A stretch of DNA of 64,000 bases, taken from Ferruginibacter sp. (GTDB lineage: Bacteria; Bacteroidota; Bacteroidia; Chitinophagales; Chitinophagaceae). Within the stretch, counting starts at the first letter, position 1, and every line of letters begins with the position of its first letter. The notes under the pieces are model-generated. The model saw only the letters and a list, made by a program, of their open reading frames with translations, was not told the DNA's origin and did not search any database. Shown here piece after piece: positions 55,357-64,000 of the stretch. Position numbers and translations under genes: made by a program. The stretch spans positions 2,344,647 through 2,408,646 of the forward strand of contig JABFRP010000002.1 in NCBI GenBank assembly GCA_013141115.1, given 5' to 3'.

Positions 55357-58300
55357 TTATTGCACTATCACTTTTATTGTAGTTACATTATCCGCATCTA
55401 CCACTTTTAAAAGGTACAAGCCTTTACCCATGCCTGCGGTATTTATTTGCAGGTGGCTTTGTGTGGTGGCTGTTTGGTAAACCAGTTTGCCGCCTGTGTT
55501 CAGTAATTGAACGGTGGCCTGCTGATTACCATTACCAGTTTTGGTCATGTACACATTAATGAAATCCTTTGCAGGGTTTGGTGCAACTTCCGCAGTATAC
55601 CTGGAGTTAAATAATGCACTCTTTATTGCAGAGTAATCATACTTGGCATCTTTATCCACTTGTTTAAGGCGGTAGTAATTAATGCCTCTCATAGGTGCAT
55701 TGTCAATAATGCTGTAATCAATGCGGTGGCTGCTGTTGCCTGCGGCAGTAACGGTAGCAATGGTATTCCATGTTCTTCCATCAACAGATCTTTCAACAAT
55801 AAAATGACTGCTGTTGTTTTCTTCTTCGGTACTCCAGCTAACTTTTGCGCTGTTATCTATTTTCTGTACCACAAAAGAATTTAATTTAACCGGTAATGGC
55901 CCGCCGGCAGCATCATTTCTGGTATACCAGATAGGAGAAGTAACCACCCTGCTGGTGCCATTGGTAATATCAATATAATAATAACCGGTGGCAAGGTTAG
56001 CCAGGCTGGCATCAGTAAAGCTTAATGTGCTGCCTATAGCAGAATCTATTTTTACCGGAAGTACACCACTACCCGGTACACCATACATTAACCTGATAAC
56101 CGCAGCAGTTGTTGAAGTGGTGGCATCAGTTAAAGTAACAGAAATGTTGGGTGCAAATCTATCGGTAAAAATAGAACCCAGTATTCGTGTATTAATCGTA
56201 AAATCAACTTTACTATCGCAATCCTGCGTAGCGTAAAAATTCATATTCCTCACTGCATTCATTATTGCAGCTTTGGTTAGCGAAGGCGCAACAATTGCAG
56301 TTCTTGAATAAGTGGTTTTACCAAAAGTGGTATAGTGATTATCATGGTCGATGGTAGGCCCAAGGTGATAACCTTTTGCCAACAGCATTTGATAATACCA
56401 CAAATATGCCATTGAAGATCCTGGTGCGGTGTAGGTAGTGTTAGTAGATGATGATGGTCCGCTTTCTACAGTTGTTGCACTAATGGCGCTATCGGCAGCA
56501 GCATCGTAAGCTATGCCAGCAATATTATTAAAGTCGGTTAAGTTAGGATGTGCCAATGATGCAAATGTGTTGGTGGCAATATTATCATTTACAGCTTTAA
56601 ATAAGCCCGTACCCGTGTAAACACTTTTTTGTACATACACATCATAGTTGTTAGATGCGCCCCATGCACCACTGCCACTTTCCCATCCCCACAAGTTATC
56701 CATTCCATTTCCGTATATCAATACGTGCCCACCTCCACTGATAGTTCCCCATTCCATTCCATAAAGCGCAAGGAAGGTAGGGTTTGCAGTTGAAAATGCA
56801 TCAGCCTGTGTAGCACCCTGGTGGTAAGTAGATAATAAGTTGCCCGGATCTCCCCCAGAAAAATGGTTGTGCTCAGATATGCCCAGGTAATCCATGCAAA
56901 GTGCAGTTTTAGCATAAGCATAATCCTGTGCCGGTGTATAGCCGGGGTTATCTTTATTGCCATCAGAATAATCGGAGTGCGAATGCAGTGTGCCAAAATA
57001 ATAATTGTTGGCCAGTACATTGGTGGTTACAATATTACCAGTTAAAGGCCCTGCTGTTGCATACTTGGTTCCTCCGGAGCAATTTTTATTAGCCGCAAAA
57101 ACATAAAAATAATAAGTAGTATTTGGTGTAAGGCCAGTTGCAAGAAAACTGGTTGTACTGCTGTTGGCAACAACAATACCGCCACCAAAATTATCACCCA
57201 CATTGTAATCGGTATTATCAACAGGTGTTGCAGATAATGTAGGGGATAAACTTCTTACCACTAAATAATCATCAGCACTTGGTATACCTGTAAACGTAGC
57301 TGAAACAGAAGTGTTTGCTGCAGTTAAAACAAGTGAAATGGGTTGACCTAACGGTGCAGCACATGGTGGTAAAGGTTGTGTAGTTTCTGTTCCGGTTAAA
57401 GGTGATACTATATTATACACCGGGCCACTTATACATGCCTGAGAATTTAAACTAAAAACAAAGAAGTAATATTGAGTGGCAGGTGATAAACCATTTGCAG
57501 TAAATGTAGTAGCTGCACTTCTTTGCACCACTACAGCATTGCCTAAAATATCACCGGCATTATATACCTGCGCATTAACGGGTGTGTTGCTTAATGTGTT
57601 TGAGGTGCTTCTTAAAATCAAATATTCATCTGCAGTAGTTGCCGTAAATGAACCTTGTATGGTATTGATAGTTGGTGCCGGGCTGTTAAGTACCAATGTT
57701 GTTGGTTGAGCTGCCGGAGCTGCACATGGCGGTAAACCTGCAATAGTGGTGGCATTGCCATTAAGCACACTTGAAGTGTAATATAATGGGCCACCAGTAC
57801 AAACACTGTTTAAAGGAAATATAAAGAAATAATAAGTGGTAAGTGCAGTTAAGCCAGTGGCTGTAAAGCCGGTGGTATTGCCTCTTGCTACAACCGATCC
57901 GTCGCCAACATTATCACCAACATTATAAATAACACCATCGATAGGGCTTCCGTTAAGGCTGCTGCTGGTGCTCATTACAACAAGGTATTCGTTTGCTGCA
58001 GGGGTTGCGGCAGTAAAACTTCCGGCTATAGATACATCAGTAATAGTACCAAACGTTAAAGCCGTTGCCGGTGCAGTTGGGCTAACACAAGGTGTAGTAG
58101 CTACTGCAGTTACATTCAAATTATCAATGCTCATTTTTGGTCTTGAACCATTCGTTCCTCCAGTACCGTTATGATAGTAAAACCTTAAACGGGCTGTTGC
58201 ACTGTTATTAAAAGATGCAGGTAAAGGGATATTGGTTTTAGAGCCGCTGATAGGTGTGTTGTTGATAAAATTTACAACGTTTGTAAGCTCAGTAAATGCA

Positions 58301-60360
58301 ATACCATCTGTACTGGTGTATACTCTTAAAGAACCGGCACGGTCGTTTGCTCCTGTACTCAATGCGTTACTAAAAGATTGATAATCGAAACTTAAAGTAC
58401 CAGCATTAACACCGGTAAAATCCAAATAAAAATCAATGGCTGAAGAAGTAGTGTTATCTGAAGAGCCGGTTGATAATAATATGATGGATTGTGTAGTTGG
58501 TATTGGTGCAGCCTGATCGGTTCCTTTTTGTACACCACCCGATGTGCCGGGTGTACCTGGCTGAAAGGATAATGTTGATGCAGTTAAAGTGGTGCCGTTA
58601 GGAATGCCGCCGGCGCCAATTGCACCAAGTCCGCTAAAATGGTTAGCTCCTGTTCCTGTTATAAAAAAGTTGCTCCAGTTAGCAATGTCTGCAAAAGTTT
58701 CGGTATAACTTAAACCAGATTGCAAAGCCATTGGCACTGGTAATGCGGTACAGGTAAAAGCTTGTTGTATACCGTAAGTTGTACCACTACCATCTGTGGC
58801 GTAAGCCTTATAATAATATCTCGTGTTAGGTGCAAGGCTGGTAAGGTTGGCGCTAAAGTTGCCAGCACTTAAATTACTTGCCGCTACTTGTGTACCCGAT
58901 CCGTTTATAAAACCAGTAGTGGTGCTGTATTCAATGCCGTAAGCAGTAATTGTAGTACAGCCGGTAACATTAATTGTTCCGGCAGCCGTGGCAGTTGTAG
59001 CTGCTATGGCAGAACTTGCTCCGGTGGTAATAGTAAGCGCTGTATTAACTCCCGAACCTGTTGCAGGAACAAGAACACTTGTGGCAAGTCCGCCACCACT
59101 TAAACTAATATCTCCATTATATGATTGTACTGCCGTTGGGTTGAATTTTACAAAAATTTCTTTATCTGTAAAGCCCGGTGCAGTATAAGTAAAACTTAAA
59201 GTGGTGGTGTAGGTACCTCCTGCAGTTTCGCAATAGGTAAAGCCGGGCAGTGCTGCCAGCTCGATATTGCTGCCATTTAAATCTGTACCGGTAATTTTAA
59301 ATGAATTGGCACTTGTGGTGGTATTAATACAAACAGCTCCAAAATCGGGCAGCGAAGTAGTTACTAATACATTTGCAACTCCGGCAGCAGCTCTTGTTAC
59401 AGTTACAGTATATGTTTTTGTTGTTACAGCATCTTGTGCAGTTACCACAGTGGTTATAATATTAGCACCTACATTTAATGGAATTGATGCCGATGGATTA
59501 CCACTTGTTACGGCGTTACCATTAACAGTTATTGTTGAATTGGCATCGCTTGATGTTGGCGTTGCAGTAATTGAGGCAACAGCATTGGCAACACTTGCGG
59601 TATAGCTTGTTGTAGCAGCAGCAAATACCGGAGACAAGGCACCGGTGCTTAATGTTAAGTTAGAAAGATCGGCATTGGAAGATAATAATGGAGATCCGGA
59701 AATTGCAATATCGTCTATAGAAAAACTTGGCCTGCCGCCTGCACCACTTACATCTCTCTGTATCCATCTTAGTTGTACTATTGGCTGATTTATACATGCA
59801 GCTGGAAGGGTAAAGTTTACAGTAACAGGATTAACACTGCCTGTACCAGTTGTATTAGCAACAGCAAGATTATTTTGATAAGTGCTTGCTGCAATATTTG
59901 TGAAAGTACCTGAAGTACCGATACGATACTGTACCCCAAGTTCATTAACACGCTCTGTAACTACCTGTCTTTGTGTGGCAGCTAAAAAAGAAACAGAAAT
60001 ATTGGTAAGTGAAGTAGTATTAATGGCTAAACAAATTGCCTTAATGTTTGAACCCGTTGCTAAAACGCCAATTTTTCCATTCATGTCTCCAACAAAACCA
60101 GATGTAGTAGCATTGGTAGTTCCTGCAAGGGCCTGATCTGCTGTTGGTGCAGCAATATTAAAACTTGTGCTTATAGCTGTTGTACCAAAACCCCAGCCTT
60201 GTATTCCTGCCGGGTAAACTGTAGTACTGCCTGTAAACGTAGAAAAATTTTGATTGTAAGGTAATGCCTGTGGCGCAGGATTAGTTTGTCCTTTACTACT
60301 GATAGCAATTCCTGAAGTAAATGCCAGCAGGAGCAATTTAATTGTAAATAATTTTCTCAT
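55357..60360 (-). CDS. T9SS-secreted multidomain protein with a PHP-type metallohydrolase domain
   Basis: This 1667-residue protein starts at ATG 60360 (MRKLFTIKLLLLAFTSG) with a signal peptide. The order is: an N-terminal lectin-like region; a cadherin-like sandwich (about 230-325, NADLSNLTLSTGALSP); fibronectin-like modules; three related repeats (about 755-1110) with CxxP starts and YYFF/YYFY motifs; then a PHP domain (about 1120-1465). The PHP signature is complete: GTLHSHSDYSDG, YLGISEHNHFSG, GHVLIYGNG, SLAHPN and TIDHDNHYTTFG, resembling CehA/McbA-type hydrolases. The last 80 residues form a T9SS type A sorting domain. PHP enzymes cleave phosphoesters using two or three metals; the extracellular substrate is unknown. 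Confidence 0.9.
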   Translation of the reverse strand: MRKLFTIKLLLLAFTSGIAISSKGQTNPAPQALPYNQNFSTFTGSTTVYPAGIQGWGFGTTAISTSFNIAAPTADQALAGTTNATTSGFVGDMNGKIGVLATGSNIKAICLAINTTSLTNISVSFLAATQRQVVTERVNELGVQYRIGTSGTFTNIAASTYQNNLAVANTTGTGSVNPVTVNFTLPAACINQPIVQLRWIQRDVSGAGGRPSFSIDDIAISGSPLLSSNADLSNLTLSTGALSPVFAAATTSYTASVANAVASITATPTSSDANSTITVNGNAVTSGNPSASIPLNVGANIITTVVTAQDAVTTKTYTVTVTRAAAGVANVLVTTSLPDFGAVCINTTTSANSFKITGTDLNGSNIELAALPGFTYCETAGGTYTTTLSFTYTAPGFTDKEIFVKFNPTAVQSYNGDISLSGGGLATSVLVPATGSGVNTALTITTGASSAIAATTATAAGTINVTGCTTITAYGIEYSTTTGFINGSGTQVAASNLSAGNFSANLTSLAPNTRYYYKAYATDGSGTTYGIQQAFTCTALPVPMALQSGLSYTETFADIANWSNFFITGTGANHFSGLGAIGAGGIPNGTTLTASTLSFQPGTPGTSGGVQKGTDQAAPIPTTQSIILLSTGSSDNTTSSAIDFYLDFTGVNAGTLSFDYQSFSNALSTGANDRAGSLRVYTSTDGIAFTELTNVVNFINNTPISGSKTNIPLPASFNNSATARLRFYYHNGTGGTNGSRPKMSIDNLNVTAVATTPCVSPTAPATALTFGTITDVSIAGSFTAATPAANEYLVVMSTSSSLNGSPIDGVIYNVGDNVGDGSVVARGNTTGFTATGLTALTTYYFFIFPLNSVCTGGPLYYTSSVLNGNATTIAGLPPCAAPAAQPTTLVLNSPAPTINTIQGSFTATTADEYLILRSTSNTLSNTPVNAQVYNAGDILGNAVVVQRSAATTFTANGLSPATQYYFFVFSLNSQACISGPVYNIVSPLTGTETTQPLPPCAAPLGQPISLVLTAANTSVSATFTGIPSADDYLVVRSLSPTLSATPVDNTDYNVGDNFGGGIVVANSSTTSFLATGLTPNTTYYFYVFAANKNCSGGTKYATAGPLTGNIVTTNVLANNYYFGTLHSHSDYSDGNKDNPGYTPAQDYAYAKTALCMDYLGISEHNHFSGGDPGNLLSTYHQGATQADAFSTANPTFLALYGMEWGTISGGGHVLIYGNGMDNLWGWESGSGAWGASNNYDVYVQKSVYTGTGLFKAVNDNIATNTFASLAHPNLTDFNNIAGIAYDAAADSAISATTVESGPSSSTNTTYTAPGSSMAYLWYYQMLLAKGYHLGPTIDHDNHYTTFGKTTYSRTAIVAPSLTKAAIMNAVRNMNFYATQDCDSKVDFTINTRILGSIFTDRFAPNISVTLTDATTSTTAAVIRLMYGVPGSGVLPVKIDSAIGSTLSFTDASLANLATGYYYIDITNGTSRVVTSPIWYTRNDAAGGPLPVKLNSFVVQKIDNSAKVSWSTEEENNSSHFIVERSVDGRTWNTIATVTAAGNSSHRIDYSIIDNAPMRGINYYRLKQVDKDAKYDYSAIKSALFNSRYTAEVAPNPAKDFINVYMTKTGNGNQQATVQLLNTGGKLVYQTATTQSHLQINTAGMGKGLYLLKVVDADNVTTIKVIVQ

Positions 60361-60527
60361 ACTTCGTTTTAGTTTGTTAGTGTTTATCCGAGCGCCAAAT
60401 GTACTTGCATTGTAGTACTTGGGCCACATTTTGATGTAAAGAATTTATTAACAATTTGCCATCCTGTCAGCATTTATAAACTGGCATTTTGTTTGCCAAG
60501 CTGATGTAAATAATAATAATCAGTTAT

Positions 60528-62402
60528 ATGCAAAAAGGAAATATAAGAGTACAAACGGAAAACATCTTCCCTATTATTAAAAAGTTTTTATATAGCGATC
60601 ATGAGATATTTATCAGGGAATTGGTAAGTAACGCTATTGATGCCACACAAAAATTAAAAACTTTATCTTCTATTGGAGAAGCCAAAGGCGATTTGGGAGA
60701 ACTGCGGATTGATGTAAAATTGGATACTGAAAAAAAGACATTAACCATTAGTGACAGAGGTGTAGGTATGACAGCTGAGGAAATTGATAAATATTTAAAT
60801 CAACTCGCTTTTAGTGGTGCGGAAGAATTTTTAGAAAAATATAAAGGACAAAATGAGAATAATATAATCGGGCATTTTGGTTTGGGTTTTTATTCTTCTT
60901 TTATGGTGAGCGACCAGGTGGAAGTATTTAGTAAAAGTTTTAAGGATGACGCTAAAGCTGTAAGATGGGAATGTGATGGCAGCCCCGAATTTACTTTAGA
61001 GGAAGTAGAAAAAGAATGGAGAGGAACTGATATTGTTTTACATATTAATGAAGACAGTAAAGAATTTTTAGATCGTTATAGGATAGAAGCGATGTTGCAA
61101 AAGTTTTGCAGATTTTTACCTGTTCCTATTTATTTTAAAGATGTAAATGAAAAGCCTGAGGAATTGAAGGAAGGGGAAACTGCAGCGGAAGAAAAATCTA
61201 TCAATAATCCCACACCTGCCTGGACAAAAAAACCTTCTGAATTAACCGATGCAGATTATATTAATTTTTATAAAGAATTATATCCTTATGGCGAAACACC
61301 ATTGTTCTGGATACATTTAAATGTTGATTATCCATTTAACCTTACCGGTATTTTATACTTTCCAAAAATTAAGCAGAGCTACGAAATTCAAAAAGATAAA
61401 ATACAATTATACAGCAACCAGGTTTTTGTTACCGATGAAGTAAAAGAAATAGTGCCGGAATTTTTAATGTTGATGCATGGTGTTATTGATAGTCCGGATA
61501 TCCCGCTAAACGTTAGCCGCAGTTATTTACAGGGAGATCAGAATGTAAAACGCATTAGCAGTCACATTACTAAAAAGGTTGCAGATAAACTGGAAGAAAT
61601 ATTTAAAAACGACAGAACACAGTTTGAAGAAAAATGGGAAAGCCTGGGCTTATTTGTTAAGTATGGCATGATGACCGATGATAAGTTTTTAGATAAAGCT
61701 AACAAGTTTCATATTCTGCAGGATGCAGGCGATAATAAATTTTACACACTAGAAGAATATAGAATTGCAACAGAAACCTTACAAAAAAATAAAGAAGGCA
61801 ATCTGGTTATTTTATACACTACCAACCCCGTACAGCAAGATGCTTATATACAACAGGCCGTAGCTAAAGGGTACAAAGTGGTGAAAATGGAAACCATTAT
61901 CGACAATGGTTTTATACAGCAAATGGAAATGAAATGGGAAAAGGTGCAGTTTGTAAGAGTAGACAGTGATATTACGGATAATTTAATTGACAAACAAGAA
62001 GGCGGAGAGAGTGTATTGAGTAAAGATGATGCAGATAAACTGAAGGAATTATTTGCTGTAAAAATCCCTGAATTAAATGTAACCGTAGAAGTAAAAGGTT
62101 TAAGTAATGATGCACCGCCGGTGGTAGCCACAAGGCCCGAGTTTATGCGCCGCATGAAAGATATGGCAGCAATGCAAGGAGCAAGTGGCATGGGCGCATT
62201 TTATGCTAATATGCCTGATGAGGTTACTTTAACTGTAAATGGTAATCATCCGGTATATAAAAATATTTTAGCAGCAGAGGTAAAAGAAAAGCAGGAAAAA
62301 TTAGTTCATAATCTGGCCGATCTGGCATTACTTTCTCAAGGCTTATTAAAAGGAAACAGCTTAACTGATTTTATAAACAGAAGTGTGGAATTGATGAGTT
62401 AG
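60528..62402 (+). CDS. htpG: Molecular chaperone HtpG (Hsp90)
   Basis: This cytosolic Hsp90 has 624 residues, the usual length. The N-terminal GHKL ATPase motifs are FIRELVSNAIDATQKL, ISDRGVGMTAEEI and IGHFGLGFYSSFMV. The middle domain has LNVSRSYLQGDQNVKRI, with the Arg that contacts ATP, and the C-terminal dimerisation region is present. It is divergent from the PHP gene and convergent with a methyltransferase, from which it is separated by a terminator. Confidence 0.96.
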   Translation: MQKGNIRVQTENIFPIIKKFLYSDHEIFIRELVSNAIDATQKLKTLSSIGEAKGDLGELRIDVKLDTEKKTLTISDRGVGMTAEEIDKYLNQLAFSGAEEFLEKYKGQNENNIIGHFGLGFYSSFMVSDQVEVFSKSFKDDAKAVRWECDGSPEFTLEEVEKEWRGTDIVLHINEDSKEFLDRYRIEAMLQKFCRFLPVPIYFKDVNEKPEELKEGETAAEEKSINNPTPAWTKKPSELTDADYINFYKELYPYGETPLFWIHLNVDYPFNLTGILYFPKIKQSYEIQKDKIQLYSNQVFVTDEVKEIVPEFLMLMHGVIDSPDIPLNVSRSYLQGDQNVKRISSHITKKVADKLEEIFKNDRTQFEEKWESLGLFVKYGMMTDDKFLDKANKFHILQDAGDNKFYTLEEYRIATETLQKNKEGNLVILYTTNPVQQDAYIQQAVAKGYKVVKMETIIDNGFIQQMEMKWEKVQFVRVDSDITDNLIDKQEGGESVLSKDDADKLKELFAVKIPELNVTVEVKGLSNDAPPVVATRPEFMRRMKDMAAMQGASGMGAFYANMPDEVTLTVNGNHPVYKNILAAEVKEKQEKLVHNLADLALLSQGLLKGNSLTDFINRSVELMS

Positions 62403-62431
62403 TAGTTAGCTGATTGAAGGATATTTTATTG

Positions 62432-62463
62432 AAGAGGATCGTTCTAAAACGATCCTCTTTTTA
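62432..62463. terminator. Bidirectional terminator after htpG
   Basis: AAGAGGATCGTT pairs with AACGATCCTCTT around a 4-nt loop, with a T-run on the right. It lies exactly between the convergent htpG and methyltransferase genes. Confidence 0.85.
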
Positions 62464-63132
62464 TTTCATTTCAAAAACAGTTGCTTCTAAATATTTCATC
62501 TTTTGAGTATGGTAGATCTGCTTAAAACCAACTTCAAGTAATTCTTCTTTATACATTGGATTTACATAAATGAGTGTAATAGTTCTGGGGTTTATTTCAA
62601 AGCTTTCTAAAATGTTTTCTGCCACTCCGTTTAAAATAACATCATCAAAAGGGTTGAACATAAAAATACAATCCACATCATTGGGTATTTCAAAATAAAA
62701 AGCATCGTTATTAACTACTTTATATTGCAAGTTGGAAAATTTTTGTTTGGTTATTGCAAGATTTACTTCTGCAGCAATGCAAAATTCTTTAGAAAAATCG
62801 ATACCTGTTACTTTATTAAAACCATGATGGGCAGCTACGCATAAAGCCCTGCCTTTGCCGCAGCCAATATCTAAAAAATGTTTGTGTCCTGCATTTTTTA
62901 TTTGCACAAAAATTTCTTCCAGTAAATCATAACTTGCCGGCATATAAATAGTGGAGTGATCAGTTTCTATACCCTTTTTTTCTAATGATTTTAATTCATC
63001 CGCACCTGTGGTATTAATGCCGTATTTTTTTTCGCCCTTAATTTCCTGAGATAAAATATGCGCTGCAATTTTTATGTTCCAGTTAAAGGCTAAGTAAAAA
63101 AAATATTTTATGAAAGTAAAAGGTTTCATCAT
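62461..63132 (-). CDS. Class I SAM-dependent methyltransferase
   Basis: This 223-residue protein has a Rossmann-like SAM-binding fold. The SAM motif is FLDIGCGKGRALCVAAHHGF, followed by VTGIDFSKEFCIAAEVN with the ribose-binding acidic position and DCIFMFNPFDD. The substrate is unknown. It overlaps recJ by 4 nt at its start, so the two are translationally coupled. Confidence 0.9.
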   Translation of the reverse strand: MMKPFTFIKYFFYLAFNWNIKIAAHILSQEIKGEKKYGINTTGADELKSLEKKGIETDHSTIYMPASYDLLEEIFVQIKNAGHKHFLDIGCGKGRALCVAAHHGFNKVTGIDFSKEFCIAAEVNLAITKQKFSNLQYKVVNNDAFYFEIPNDVDCIFMFNPFDDVILNGVAENILESFEINPRTITLIYVNPMYKEELLEVGFKQIYHTQKMKYLEATVFEMK

Positions 63133-64000
63133 TCCGATAATCTTATATCAATAACTTTTAGTTGCAGAGTAGTGGTGCCATTCCATTCATTTTCGTCAAT
63201 GGTAAATACTACATCAACCGGTTTTTGCAATTGCAGTAAATAAAATTTTGTGGCCATATTAAATCCAATACCCGTAAATGTGGTGTTATCTTGTTTAACT
63301 ACAAAACGAATATGCAATTCCTTTACAATTTTAGAATAACCGGTATCCCAAACATTTTTGGCTATAAAAACCGGCCGCATGTTTTCGGGGCCAAATGGTT
63401 CCATCTGGCTAATGATGTTGTAAAAAGAAGCATTGATGTTTGCAAAAGAAACGGGGCTGTCAATAATAATTTCAGGTATTAATAAATGTGGCTCAATTGT
63501 AGCGGCAACTACGGCTTCAAATTTATCAGTAAATGCAGTTACATTTTCTGGTAGTAAAGACATGCCAGCTGCAGCAAAATGTCCACCATAGCCCAATAAA
63601 TATTCACGGCAGGCATGTATAGCTTCGTATAAATTAAATCCAGGTACGCTTCTGGCACTACCGGCGGCAACTTCACCACTTTGTGTAAGTACAACAGTAG
63701 GTCTGTAATATTTTTCAATCATCCGGCTGGCAACAATACCCACTACACCTTTATGCCAGTGATCTTTAAAAACAACAGTTGTTTTTTTGTTTATTAGTTT
63801 TTCATCTGCATCAATTATTGCAAGTGCTTCTTCAGTTATACTGCTGTCTGCTTCTTTACGGTCGCTGTTATCACTGTGCAGCATTTCTGCAAATGCCAAT
63901 GCTTTTTCATATTCCGGCTCTACAAATAATTGCACCGCTTTTCTGGCATCATCCATTCTGCCTGCAGCATTTACACGTGGGGCTATTACAAATACAACAT
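63129..64000 (-). CDS. recJ: Single-stranded-DNA-specific exonuclease RecJ, 3' part
   Basis: This is the C-terminal part of RecJ, a 5'-3' exonuclease of recombination and repair. The frame is open to the end of the window and reads VIAPRVNAAGRMDDARKA across the internal ATG at 63956, so the gene continues outside. Visible are the DHH-associated DHHA1 features HWHKGVVGIVASRMIEKYY, GSARSVPGFNLYEAIHACRE and GYGGHFAAAGMSL, and the C-terminal OB-fold region. It ends inside the start of the methyltransferase gene (4-nt overlap). Confidence 0.92.
   Translation of the reverse strand, partial: VVFVIAPRVNAAGRMDDARKAVQLFVEPEYEKALAFAEMLHSDNSDRKEADSSITEEALAIIDADEKLINKKTTVVFKDHWHKGVVGIVASRMIEKYYRPTVVLTQSGEVAAGSARSVPGFNLYEAIHACREYLLGYGGHFAAAGMSLLPENVTAFTDKFEAVVAATIEPHLLIPEIIIDSPVSFANINASFYNIISQMEPFGPENMRPVFIAKNVWDTGYSKIVKELHIRFVVKQDNTTFTGIGFNMATKFYLLQLQKPVDVVFTIDENEWNGTTTLQLKVIDIRLSE

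Overview
The window looks like a low-GC chromosome segment from a Bacteroidota member, probably Chitinophagales/Chitinophagaceae. The placement rests on type IX secretion (T9SS) and gliding genes (gldJ, porV, a PorP/SprF-like protein), several secreted proteins with T9SS sorting domains, a bacillithiol enzyme (BshA), lipoproteins with Bacteroidota-type lipoboxes and a TTTG-N20-TAnnTTTG promoter. The family placement is inference.

Region 1 (1-10.9 kb) is a nearly complete reductive pyrimidine degradation cluster on the + strand: CoA-acylating (methyl)malonate-semialdehyde dehydrogenase (5' end outside the window), class III aminotransferase, NCS1 nucleobase transporter, dihydropyrimidinase, beta-ureidopropionase and the two subunits of an NAD(P)-dependent dihydropyrimidine dehydrogenase (PreT, PreA). 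Together they predict uracil/thymine uptake, ring reduction, hydrolysis to beta-alanine, transamination to malonate semialdehyde and conversion to acetyl-CoA. Two families of small repeats have entered this cluster. One is a RAYT transposase with four REP-like hairpins. The other is a GxxExxY gene enclosed by 16-nt terminal inverted repeats, with three ORF-less copies that fill the remaining intergenic gaps.

Region 2 (10.9-24.9 kb) is housekeeping and envelope: murF, gldJ, porV, ispF, dut, a DUF4292-like lipoprotein, an EnvC-like LytM protein, bshA, an M28 peptidase, an RsmI-like methyltransferase, an EI24/CysZ-like protein, a 3-methyladenine glycosylase and a GNAT acetyltransferase.

Region 3 (25-38.5 kb) holds two very large T9SS cargo genes: a BNR-propeller/Ig protein split by an in-frame TGA, and a reprolysin-like metalloprotease with Ig repeats. 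Then come an unknown lipoprotein, a PorP/SprF-like protein and uracil phosphoribosyltransferase.

Region 4 (38.5-51.4 kb) has small lipoproteins, adenine deaminase, a VPS10/BNR-repeat protein, trmD, an S4 RNA-binding protein, a DPP-IV-like S9 peptidase, a WXXGXW-repeat protein and a PolB-type 3'-5' exonuclease. Region 5 (51.4-64 kb) has a doubly frameshifted T9SS type B protein, another unknown lipoprotein, a 1667-residue secreted PHP-domain protein, htpG, a methyltransferase and the 3' part of recJ.

No rRNA, tRNA or CRISPR array was recognised. Disrupted reading frames occur only in accessory genes, while the core genes read through intact.
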